A stretch of DNA of 9,897 nt from Bacillota bacterium. GTDB taxonomy: Bacteria; Bacillota; Clostridia; Christensenellales; Borkfalkiaceae. Numbering within the stretch: position 1 is the stretch's first letter; each line of letters opens with the position of its first letter. The stretch covers positions 1-9,897 of the forward strand of contig QAKO01000021.1 in NCBI GenBank assembly GCA_003343765.1, given 5' to 3'. Below, piece after piece: positions 1-6,360 of the stretch. The translations under genes and the position numbers were made by a program. The notes beneath the pieces were generated by a model. The model did no database searches. It was not told where the DNA came from and worked only from the letters and a program-made list of their open reading frames with translations.

Positions 1-48
1 GAAATCGACGCAAAAACCGCTATACGTAATATTCTTTTTCAGACAAAC

Positions 49-1218
49 TTAAATGCGGGCGATCTTTTCTCTGCGCGCCTGTTCCGCCACTGCCTTCGCC
101 ACGGCAGGCGCAACGCGCGGATCGAACGCAGAAGGAATGATTTTGTCGCGCGCAAGATCTTCACCGACAAGATCCGCCAGAGCGCGCGCCGCCGCCACTT
201 TCATACCTTCGCTGATATCCTTTGCGCGCACGTCCAAAGCGCCGCGGAATACACCCGGAAAAGCAAGTACGTTGTTGATCTGGTTAGGAAAATCGCTTCT
301 GCCCGTGCCGACAACAAACGCGCCTGCATCCAATGCATCCTGCGGATAGATCTCCGGTTCGGGGTTTGCCATCGCAAAGACAATGCTCTTTTCCGCCATG
401 CTCTTTACCATTTCTTTGCTCAACTGCCCCGGCTTCGATACTCCGATAAACACGTCCGCCCCTGCAACCGCTTCTTTCAGTTCGCCGCGAAGGTGTGCGC
501 GGTTCGTCCTTTTGGCGATCTCGGCCTGCGCGTCAGTCAGCCATTCTTCCCCTTCGCAGACAAGACCGAACCGATCTGCCATGATAATATTTTCTGCCCC
601 GCTTTCCAAAAGCAGTTTGCAGATCGCGATCCCCGCACTCCCCGCACCACAGATCACGATCTTAACTTTATCAAGCTCCTTGCCTGCAAGTTTCAGTGCG
701 TTTAAAAGAGCCGCCGTCACGACGATCGCCGTACCGTGCTGGTCGTCATGAAATACGGGTATATCCAGCTTTTCTTTCAGTTTCTTTTCTACCGCAAAGC
801 ACTTCGGGGCACAGATATCTTCCAGATTGATCCCCCCGAACGTCGGCGCGATCATTTCCACCGCTTTCACGATATCGTCTTCATCTTGTCCGCTAAGTAC
901 GATCGGCACCGAATCGATCCCCGCAAATTCACGGAAAAGGATCGCTTTCCCTTCCATGACGGGAAGCCCCGCCAATCCTCCGATATTGCCCAGTCCAAGC
1001 ACCGCGCTTCCGTCCGAAACAACCGCGACCGTGTTCCATTTGCGCGTATACAGATACGCCGCTTCCGCATCTTTCGCGATCTCGCGGCACGGCTGCGCCA
1101 CTCCGGGCGTGTATGCCAGCGACAGAGATTCCCTGTCTTTCACTTCCACCAGCGAACGCACTTCGTATTTGCCGCGAAGTTTCCTGTGCAATTCCAATGA
1201 CTTTTCGTAAACATCCAT
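49..1218 (-). CDS. NAD(P)-dependent malic enzyme (oxaloacetate-decarboxylating type)
   Basis: Oxidatively decarboxylates malate to pyruvate and CO2 with NAD(P)+ and a divalent metal, in the cytoplasm. The 389-residue length fits the short bacterial class without a phosphotransacetylase tail. The N-terminal malic domain shows AYTPGV (35-40, catalytic Tyr36), a VMEGKA segment (87-92, likely catalytic Lys91), NLEDICAP (131-138) and the metal-binding FHDDQHGTA (156-164). The NAD(P)-binding domain has GAGSAG (191-196), followed by ANPEPE (284-289) and an FPNQINN stretch (310-316). The usual hallmark is FNDD; here it is FHDD, a variant known among bacterial members. The ATG start has AGGGAG seven bases upstream (1226-1231); the stop is TAA at 49-51. 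It lies 40 nt downstream of the regulator gene on the same strand, so co-transcription is likely. Family assignment is firm. Cofactor choice (NAD or NADP) is not settled by sequence. Confidence 0.96.
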   Translation of the reverse strand: MDVYEKSLELHRKLRGKYEVRSLVEVKDRESLSLAYTPGVAQPCREIAKDAEAAYLYTRKWNTVAVVSDGSAVLGLGNIGGLAGLPVMEGKAILFREFAGIDSVPIVLSGQDEDDIVKAVEMIAPTFGGINLEDICAPKCFAVEKKLKEKLDIPVFHDDQHGTAIVVTAALLNALKLAGKELDKVKIVICGAGSAGIAICKLLLESGAENIIMADRFGLVCEGEEWLTDAQAEIAKRTNRAHLRGELKEAVAGADVFIGVSKPGQLSKEMVKSMAEKSIVFAMANPEPEIYPQDALDAGAFVVGTGRSDFPNQINNVLAFPGVFRGALDVRAKDISEGMKVAAARALADLVGEDLARDKIIPSAFDPRVAPAVAKAVAEQARREKIARI

Positions 1219-1230
1219 ATTGTAGCTCCC

Positions 1231-1246
1231 TGCCCGCCTTCGGGCA
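1231..1246 (+). terminator. Small hairpin with plus-strand T-run next to the malic enzyme ribosome-binding site
   Basis: TGCCCG and CGGGCA form a 6-bp stem around a CCTT loop, followed on the plus strand by TTTTTT. Read on the plus strand it resembles a small intrinsic terminator, which would stop transcription running antisense into the regulator gene. Read as mRNA of the minus-strand operon, the hairpin ends at the first base of the malic enzyme Shine-Dalgarno AGGGAG (1226-1231), with no U-run after it. There it could instead affect ribosome access or RNA stability. The structure is visible; both roles are inferred. Confidence 0.4.
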
Positions 1247-1258
1247 TTTTTTCTGTTT

Positions 1259-2278
1259 TTAAACCAGTTTGTTTAAAATCGTAATGATACGGAATGTGAC
1301 TGCGTCCGAAAATTTTCTTAAATTCAGTCCCATAACCCGCTCGATCTTGTCCAGCCGATACATCAGCGTATTCCGATGCATATACAGATTGCGCGAAGTT
1401 TCGCTCACATTCAGCGAATTTTCCAGAAATTCCTCCGCCGTATTGACCATATCTTCATCTTTGAGAAGTTCGCGCGCGTCCCCCTCAAGAAGGATCGAAA
1501 GATATTCTTCCAGCTTTGTTTCGGAAATATCCTCCAGCATTTTGACCAAAAGAAATTCCCTGTAACTGTGCACGTATCCTTTGGAATTGAACAGAGAACT
1601 CATGCGCAGAGCCGCGCTTGCCTGCTGATAAGATACACTGACATCTTCAAAATGACGGAACATTCCGCCCACTCCGATATGACAGCGGATCCCTAATTCC
1701 TCCCACAGCGAACGCGCCAGAAAGGAAGCAAAGTCCACGGAACTCTGGTATTCCGACTCAGGCTCCACGAATTTGATGAACGCACAATCTTTTCCCGAAA
1801 CGGAAACGGCGCAATCCGCCTCGTTCTCGCCGTACTGCGAGAACAACGCGATCACGTCGGAAACCTTTCCTTCCGCCGCAACCGCCAGCACAAAACAAGG
1901 CTGATCCGGAACAGCATATTTGATCCGGTATTTCTGAATGTCTGCCGCATTGCATTCACCCAGCAAAATACGGCGCACAAATTCCCCTTTCGGCAGATTC
2001 ACCGCACGGCTGGACGAGTTTTCGATCATATCCGCCAGAAGAAACGCATAGTTTTTCTGAACATGCGTAGCTCCCTCGATCCCGAAAATATATTGCTCCG
2101 CTTTGAAGATCGCCTTGAAATACGTAAAGCCTCCGCTCTGCAAGATCCCTTCAAAATCAGGCGATATCTCCTCGCCCGAAGTGGACGAAACCGGTATGCC
2201 CGTCGATGTAAAGACAGAAACATCAATCCCCGTATTTTCGCTGATATTCCGCAATGTTTTTTTCAGTTCAGTGTTCAT
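1259..2278 (-). CDS. CdaR/PucR-family transcriptional regulator
   Basis: A 339-residue DNA-binding regulator. The C-terminal 60 residues match the PucR-type helix-turn-helix: LNVSETSRNLYMHRNTLMYR (289-308), then LDKIE (309-313) and a closing helix to residue 339. The middle (about 100-240) resembles the degenerate GGDEF-like domain of CdaR/PucR proteins, with GIRCHIGVGG (196-205) and a YQQASAALR segment (217-225). The N-terminal 90 residues look like a small ligand-sensing domain. Start choice: a GTG at 2294-2296 would add six residues, but ATG at 2276-2278 is preceded by GGGGTG at a good distance, so the shorter form is preferred. Relatives often control use of sugar diacids or other organic acids and sit beside target genes. 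Placement just upstream of malic enzyme suggests control of malate use, an inference. No membrane segment is seen. Confidence 0.9.
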   Translation of the reverse strand: MNTELKKTLRNISENTGIDVSVFTSTGIPVSSTSGEEISPDFEGILQSGGFTYFKAIFKAEQYIFGIEGATHVQKNYAFLLADMIENSSSRAVNLPKGEFVRRILLGECNAADIQKYRIKYAVPDQPCFVLAVAAEGKVSDVIALFSQYGENEADCAVSVSGKDCAFIKFVEPESEYQSSVDFASFLARSLWEELGIRCHIGVGGMFRHFEDVSVSYQQASAALRMSSLFNSKGYVHSYREFLLVKMLEDISETKLEEYLSILLEGDARELLKDEDMVNTAEEFLENSLNVSETSRNLYMHRNTLMYRLDKIERVMGLNLRKFSDAVTFRIITILNKLV

Positions 2279-2322
2279 ATTCACCCCGCCGCGCACTTTT
2301 ACTGCGCCGTCTGTCGCGTTCT

Positions 2323-2351
2323 ATTATAACGCAAAACTACAGAAATATCAA
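2323..2351 (-). promoter_or_regulatory. Promoter of the regulator / malic enzyme operon
   Basis: Read on the minus strand, TTGATA (2346-2351) and a perfect TATAAT (2323-2328) are 17 bases apart, the expected spacing for the housekeeping sigma factor. Transcription should begin near 2316, giving a leader of roughly 38 nt before the ATG at 2278. It points away from the promoter at 2499-2527. Confidence 0.8.
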
Positions 2352-2498
2352 TGATTTTTTTCCTTCCCCTGCTCCTTCACGCAAATTTTTGCACGTTTTA
2401 CACATCCTGTTCCTATACTGCTCTCCAGCCCCTGTCTTTCCGCCCTTTCCCTTACCCGAAATTTTTGAAAGTGATAAAATAACTTTTTGGTTTTATAC
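2352..2498. other. C-rich intergenic DNA between divergent promoters
   Basis: This stretch separates two divergent promoters and contains no convincing gene. Short open frames cross it on both strands but lack ribosome-binding sites and overlap the promoters. From 2341 to 2460 I count 42 C and 12 G on the plus strand, so the DNA is strongly pyrimidine-skewed. I recognised no operator. Confidence 0.5.
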
Positions 2499-2527
2499 TT
2501 GACACTTCCGCCTATATATAGTAAAAT
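2499..2527 (+). promoter_or_regulatory. Promoter of the 563-residue membrane protein gene
   Basis: TTGACA (2499-2504) and TAAAAT (2522-2527) are separated by 17 bases. Transcription should begin near 2534, leaving a leader of about 75 nt before the ATG at 2609. The spacer holds a self-complementary CTATATATAG (2512-2521). Its ATATATAGTA portion (2514-2523) also occurs in the padR operator at 4480-4489. Confidence 0.8.
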
Positions 2528-2608
2528 TAAGTTGTGCAATTATAGGTTCTTCCCCGCAAACAAGGGGATTTTACCTTCCGCAAAATCAAAAATAATGGGG
2601 TAAATATT

Positions 2609-4300
2609 ATGACAAGCAATGCTTCGGCAGAAAAGAAACCCGCCGCAAAACAAGGAAAAATCTTACAGGTTGTCCTTTCCCTGATCATATTTGCAGGATT
2701 TGTGGTGTTCCTGTTCGTGCCCGATCTCATTTCATACGAAACCAGCCTGTTTACGCAGATCCTGAACGTATTCAAAAATGAGTTTATCGGTTCGGACTTC
2801 TCGAAGATCGCCATGTATGCCGCAGTAGGTATGTACGCAGTCCTGCTCGTTTGCACGATCACTTCTTTCTTTACCAAAAGAAATGCGGCCGCTGCCCTTA
2901 ATTTTATTAAAACGATCGTTGCCGTCGCCGTTACGGCACTGCTCGCCTGCGCACTTATCCGCGATTTCGATCTGACCGCTTCCGAAATATTCTACAGCCA
3001 GAAAACATATCTCGCCCTCAATTCGGTAAGCCTTTCCATGACGCTCGGACTTGTGGCTCTTGCCGTATTATCGATCGCAACTTACAAAGGCAAAGGCGTA
3101 GTGAAACTGTTCGGCGCAATTTTTGCGGCAGGCTTTTTCGTATTTTCCTATTATACTTTTATCGAAGAATATACTTTCGCCGAGCTTTTCGGCAATATTA
3201 CGCTCGGCACGGGCATAGTCGCCACGATCTCGGTCTATGTATTCAGAATTCTCGCATGGGCTACGCTCGCTAACCTCGCGCTCGCCGTACTTGCTTTCGC
3301 GATCCGCCGCACAAGCACATTCGATCTGATCCGTTCCTGCATCATGCTCGTACTCGCCATTGCGGCATGCGTTCTGTTCGGGATCTATTCGTCTTTCGGC
3401 ACCCTGTTCAAAACGATCGGGCTGCTCGGATTCGCAGGCGTTGCGCTTGTTCAGTTTGTCTACTGGCTGATCGTCGTCTGCGTACTCCATGCCCGCAGGA
3501 AAAAACTTGCGGCTGAAAAAGAAAACGCTGAAAATACTTTTGTTTTCGACGAAAACAATCAGATGACTTTCGCAGGAATTGCAGGTCAGCCCGCGCAAGC
3601 GGCTGAGGCACAGAATGCAGCCGCCGACACCGCAAATGCGGAAGCAGCTGTTTCCGATACCGTTTCTGCACAGCCTGATACACAGGAATTCAATTCCGAT
3701 GCCGATACCGCTAACAAAGCATTCCAAGACGCCGCGCAGATTTCTTTCGATGATATCGCAAAGTCACAAACGCAACAGGAAGAATCTTCCTATGACAGCG
3801 CGATCCGCGACGAAGCTCAGCCTGTTCAGGAACAGGAAGAAGAAAAACCTTTCGATTTCAATCAGGCAAAATACGACGGAAAATTCAATCGCCAGTATGC
3901 GGACTTTGCCGCCGAACAGGAAAACGCCGCACAGCAGCAATCGCAGGCGCAGTCCGATTATACGGCTCAACAGTCTTATCAGTCGGCGCCGCCCTATTAC
4001 GGCAACGTATACCAGCAGACCTATCAGCGGCCTTATGCGCAGCCGGGCGCTAACTATTATAACGCAGGATTTATCCCCGACGGATTTATCAGCAGCCTGA
4101 CCCCTGCCGAAAAAGACGAGTTTGACCGACTCTTTATTTCCAGAGTTTACGGCGACAACAAGCGTTTGCCCGCTTACCGCATCGGCGGCGACAACCGCGA
4201 GTTCTTCACCAAAATTTTCGTATTCATGGGAAGATACCGCAATGTGATCTCCGACGGATTGCTGGAAAAAATCTATAATTACAGCAACTCCATCCGCTGA
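2609..4300 (+). CDS. Multi-pass membrane protein of unknown function with Gln/Ala-rich linker and C-terminal domain
   Basis: I do not recognise a named family. The 563 residues fall into three parts. Residues 1-295 hold about eight hydrophobic helices (near 18-39, 66-87, 98-116, 140-157, 164-184, 200-232, 241-260 and 266-293), ending in a basic HARRKKL stop-transfer (294-300). Residues 300-485 form a low-complexity, acidic, Ala/Gln/Asp-rich cytoplasmic linker that becomes Tyr/Gln/Pro-rich at 449-485. Residues 488-563 form a compact, well-ordered domain beginning FIPDGFISSLTPAEKDEF and containing PAYRIGGDNREFF (521-533), then an amphipathic end (GLLEKIYNY). There is no signal peptide cleavage site, Walker motif or catalytic motif that I can see. 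The ATG follows GGGG at 2597-2600. It has its own promoter and terminator, so it is probably monocistronic. The linker suggests a membrane-tethered binding or scaffold domain facing the cytoplasm; that is inference. Confidence 0.88.
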   Translation: MTSNASAEKKPAAKQGKILQVVLSLIIFAGFVVFLFVPDLISYETSLFTQILNVFKNEFIGSDFSKIAMYAAVGMYAVLLVCTITSFFTKRNAAAALNFIKTIVAVAVTALLACALIRDFDLTASEIFYSQKTYLALNSVSLSMTLGLVALAVLSIATYKGKGVVKLFGAIFAAGFFVFSYYTFIEEYTFAELFGNITLGTGIVATISVYVFRILAWATLANLALAVLAFAIRRTSTFDLIRSCIMLVLAIAACVLFGIYSSFGTLFKTIGLLGFAGVALVQFVYWLIVVCVLHARRKKLAAEKENAENTFVFDENNQMTFAGIAGQPAQAAEAQNAAADTANAEAAVSDTVSAQPDTQEFNSDADTANKAFQDAAQISFDDIAKSQTQQEESSYDSAIRDEAQPVQEQEEEKPFDFNQAKYDGKFNRQYADFAAEQENAAQQQSQAQSDYTAQQSYQSAPPYYGNVYQQTYQRPYAQPGANYYNAGFIPDGFISSLTPAEKDEFDRLFISRVYGDNKRLPAYRIGGDNREFFTKIFVFMGRYRNVISDGLLEKIYNYSNSIR

Positions 4301-4319
4301 GTCATTCATTTGAATTTTA

Positions 4320-4359
4320 AAAGCGCCCGTCGGCACGATACCGTGCCGACGGGCGCTTT
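4320..4359 (+). terminator. Strong hairpin after the membrane protein gene
   Basis: AAAGCGCCCGTCGGCACG (4320-4337) pairs perfectly with 4342-4359 around the loop ATAC, an 18-bp stem starting 20 nt after the stop codon at 4298-4300. The plus-strand U-run is short (TTT inside the stem, then GCATATTT). The minus-strand tail TTTTAAAATT is slightly better, so it may act in both directions. It separates this gene from the padR promoter. Confidence 0.75.
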
Positions 4360-4459
4360 GCATATTTCCATCAAACAGTGCCCCCTTCCAACCGCAATTG
4401 ATAAAACTGCCCCTCTTGTTAAAATTGATTTGCCTTTTGTGTTTTTTTCGTTAAAATGC

Positions 4460-4488
4460 TTGACAAACAATACTATGTAATATATAGT
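4460..4488 (+). promoter_or_regulatory. Promoter of the padR operon
   Basis: TTGACA (4460-4465) and TATAGT (4483-4488) are 17 bases apart, a consensus-like housekeeping promoter. Transcription would begin near 4495, giving a leader of roughly 26 nt before the TTG start at 4521. The spacer and the -10 box lie inside the palindrome at 4467-4493. Confidence 0.85.
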
Positions 4489-4493
4489 ATTGT
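4467..4493. promoter_or_regulatory. Palindromic operator, probably for PadR
   Basis: ACAATACTAT (4467-4476) and ATAGTATTGT (4484-4493) are perfect inverted copies around GTAATAT. Allowing one G/T mismatch (4477 with 4483), the dyad spans 27 bp centred on 4480. It runs from just after the -35 box to beyond the -10 box, where a bound dimer would block RNA polymerase. PadR-family repressors commonly bind such AT-rich dyads, often with ATGT/ACAT cores, over their own promoters; half of that core (ATGT) is present. Binding by the downstream PadR is inferred. Confidence 0.75.
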
Positions 4494-4520
4494 GTATAAA
4501 GAAGTATGGAGGGACAGTCT

Positions 4521-4835
4521 TTGGACGCACAACTGAAAAAGGGACTTTTGGACGTATGCGTGCTGTCCGTATTACGTGGAGGCGAATCATACGGCTACAA
4601 GATCATAACAGATATAGCTCCGTACATTGCAATATCGGAATCGACGCTATATCCGATTTTAAAGCGGCTGGAGAGCACGGGGGCGGTAACAACGCAGAGT
4701 CGGGAATACAACGGCAGGCTACGAAAATATTATCGTATCACAGAACGGGGAATCGAGCGGATCCGCGAGTTTATCGAAGACGTACGAGAATTTGAAAGAA
4801 TTTACGAATTTATTCGCCTGGGAGAAAAGAAATGA
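4521..4835 (+). CDS. PadR-family transcriptional regulator
   Basis: A 104-residue single-domain regulator with the PadR winged helix. Typical features are LKKGLLDVCVLSVL (5-18), the SYGYKI segment (23-28), the recognition region ISESTLYPILKRLESTG (38-54) and the wing GRLRKYYRITERG (65-77). A C-terminal helix (78-96) should form the dimer. It belongs to the small PadR subfamily lacking the long C-terminal extension. Start choice: an in-frame ATG at 4506 lacks a good ribosome-binding site and lies only about 11 nt from the predicted transcription start. GGAGGG (4508-4513) sits seven bases before TTG at 4521, so TTG is preferred and gives the family-typical N-terminus MDAQLKKG. The stop overlaps the next start (ATGA, 4832-4835), implying translational coupling. 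It probably represses its own operon through the palindrome at 4467-4493. The inducer is unknown. Confidence 0.93.
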   Translation: MDAQLKKGLLDVCVLSVLRGGESYGYKIITDIAPYIAISESTLYPILKRLESTGAVTTQSREYNGRLRKYYRITERGIERIREFIEDVREFERIYEFIRLGEKK

Positions 4836-5407
4836 CAAAAAAGCAATGGTTAAAGCGTTTTAAAAAGAAACTTTCGGTCCTACCGCACGAAGAAAAGGAA
4901 GCGGCCGTACAATATTATACGGAGCTTTTCAACGAACGCGCCGACAGAGGAGAATCGGAAACAGACATTATCAATAATTTCGGAAGTCCCGAACAGGCGG
5001 CGGTAGCGATTGCCTGTGAAAAGAACGAATACTCCAAAATTGCCTATCAGAGCAGCGGCGGTCTGACCGCTGGCAGATTTTTCATGGTAACGATTTTATT
5101 TATCTGCGTGGGGATCCCCGTATTGATCCTGATCTTTGCGCTCGGCGTTACGGCAGTTGCATTACTGGTATCCGCATTTGCCTTGATCGCGGCAGGAGCG
5201 GTACAGGCGCTGTACTTTCTGATCGTCCAACTGATCTACGGATTTACTGCCGGATTTCTGGCGCAAATCGGAATCGGATTGGCAGTGGCAGGAATCGGAT
5301 TTTTACTTATTCCCTTATTTTTACGCTGTATAAAATGGATCTTTAAATCGTGCGGAAAAATGTTTACTTCATCCACGCGCTTGATCTGCGAAAAAAGGAG
5401 AGCATAA
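4832..5407 (+). CDS. DUF1700 (HAAS-domain) membrane protein
   Basis: A 191-residue protein. The N-terminal 65 residues are a charged helical domain of the DUF1700/HAAS type: WLKRFKKKLSVLPHEEKE (6-23), then YYTELFNERADRGESETDII (28-47) and NFGSPEQAA (49-57). The rest is hydrophobic, with about four membrane helices near 81-103, 106-126, 127-140 and 142-165, then a basic tail (KRRA). Members of this family are regularly encoded directly after a PadR regulator and are thought to take part in signalling at the membrane, but the biochemical role is not established. The gene overlaps padR by four bases and has GGAGA (4821-4825) upstream. It ends one base before the DUF4097 gene, so all three are one transcript. 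Family call is strong; function is open. Confidence 0.9.
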   Translation: MTKKQWLKRFKKKLSVLPHEEKEAAVQYYTELFNERADRGESETDIINNFGSPEQAAVAIACEKNEYSKIAYQSSGGLTAGRFFMVTILFICVGIPVLILIFALGVTAVALLVSAFALIAAGAVQALYFLIVQLIYGFTAGFLAQIGIGLAVAGIGFLLIPLFLRCIKWIFKSCGKMFTSSTRLICEKRRA

Positions 5408-5408
5408 C

Positions 5409-6293
5409 ATGGTAAAGAAAAAAATCCGCAAAACCTGTGCGATCATCGGAACAATTCTGCTTCTGCTGGGGCTGATCCTGTTTCTGACAGGTATGAGCCT
5501 TGCGGGCTGGGACTTTGGCGAACTGGGTACTGCTGTATACAAACAGGAAAGCCATACGGCGCAACAACAAATCACTTCGCTGAACATATCTTATAACAAT
5601 GCGCATGTCCGCTTTGTATATGATCAGGAAGCTCAAGCCGTTTCGGTATCCTATCCTGTCTGTACAGACCGCGCTACCGGAGCAACGGCAAAAGTGGTTA
5701 TAACCGAAGAAAACGGAGTTTTAAGCATCAAAGAAGAACCGAACTTTATCCTGATCAACTGGCAGTTCAAGACCCCGACTCTCACAGTGACACTACCGCA
5801 AACGGCATTGGAAACACTGTCCGTCCGCACACAGAACGGACATATTTACGCAGAAAACATTACGGCGGAAAACAAAGCGGAATTTATAACACAAAACGGA
5901 GAGATCCGCATTTCACAGATAAACGCGGCCGAATTGTCCCTGCAAACCGATGCGGGCGGAATTATTCTGGAAAATATCAAATGTCAAACATTTCAGGCAG
6001 AAACCGATGTCGGCTCCGTCCAGTTAAGCGGAACGCTTACCGCCGATTCCGCAAAATTCACTTCCGAACTCGGCGACATTGACCTTTCCGAAGGCGTCGT
6101 CGACGCGAACGACATTTATTTTTCAACCGATATGGGCAACATCCGCGCAAAACTTTCGGGAAAACAACAAGATTACAGCGCCGACGTTGATTGGGATTTG
6201 GGCAGCACCAATCTCTATCCCTACAAAGGCGGTAACAAACAGATCACTGTATCCACCTCCCTCGGAAACATCGACATCACTTTTTCCGAATAA
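5409..6293 (+). CDS. DUF4097 putative beta-solenoid (adhesin-like) membrane-anchored protein
   Basis: A 294-residue protein with a basic N-terminus and one membrane helix (about 9-31), followed by a beta-rich domain that should face outside. From residue 140 a repeat of 19-22 residues recurs with the core [polar]-x-x-G-x-I/V: TQNGHI, TQNGEI, DAGGII, DVGSVQ, ELGDID, DMGNIR, DLGSTN and SLGNID, with the key glycines at 144, 164, 183, 202, 222, 243, 265 and 286. This is the pattern of the DUF4097 putative adhesin family, expected to fold as a right-handed beta-helix. No cysteine-lipobox, sortase motif or catalytic site is visible. AAGGAG (5395-5400) lies eight bases before the ATG, inside the end of the DUF1700 gene. 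It is the last gene of the padR operon. A role in the cell envelope is inferred. Confidence 0.88.
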   Translation: MVKKKIRKTCAIIGTILLLLGLILFLTGMSLAGWDFGELGTAVYKQESHTAQQQITSLNISYNNAHVRFVYDQEAQAVSVSYPVCTDRATGATAKVVITEENGVLSIKEEPNFILINWQFKTPTLTVTLPQTALETLSVRTQNGHIYAENITAENKAEFITQNGEIRISQINAAELSLQTDAGGIILENIKCQTFQAETDVGSVQLSGTLTADSAKFTSELGDIDLSEGVVDANDIYFSTDMGNIRAKLSGKQQDYSADVDWDLGSTNLYPYKGGNKQITVSTSLGNIDITFSE

Positions 6294-6321
6294 CCCCCAT
6301 TTCGAAAAACTTACAGAAACG

Positions 6322-6357
6322 GCAGGTTGTCGGCGCAAATTTGCGCCGACAACCTGC
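6322..6357 (+). terminator. Perfect 36-nt palindrome terminating the padR operon
   Basis: GCAGGTTGTCGGCGCAAA (6322-6339) is followed at once by its exact reverse complement (6340-6357). The plus-strand continuation TTTCTCTTTT is U-rich, so the RNA hairpin plus U-tail is a convincing Rho-independent terminator. It begins 28 nt after the DUF4097 stop. In practice a few central A-U bases would form the loop. Confidence 0.88.
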
Positions 6358-6360
6358 TTT

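Noticed and set aside
736..1210. Plus-strand frames of 127 and 154 codons opposite malic enzyme
   Set aside because: Malic enzyme motifs are unambiguous on the other strand, and the antisense frames have no family features.
2348..2539. A 63-codon minus-strand frame in the divergent promoter region
   Set aside because: It overlaps both divergent promoters, and its peptide is highly charged with no recognisable pattern.
2551..2568. Small hairpin TCCCC...GGGGA followed by TTTT in the leader of the membrane protein gene
   Set aside because: Five base pairs with an eight-base loop is too weak to call an attenuator or riboswitch.
3068..4363. Long frames (199, 219 and 173 codons) inside or antisense to the membrane protein gene
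   Set aside because: They are shadows of the 563-residue gene: one crosses its terminator and none has a proper start signal or family pattern.
4418..4457. GTTAAAAT repeated 32 nt apart (4418-4425 and 4450-4457) before the padR promoter
   Set aside because: An eight-base AT-rich repeat is likely by chance in this sequence and has no symmetry with the operator.
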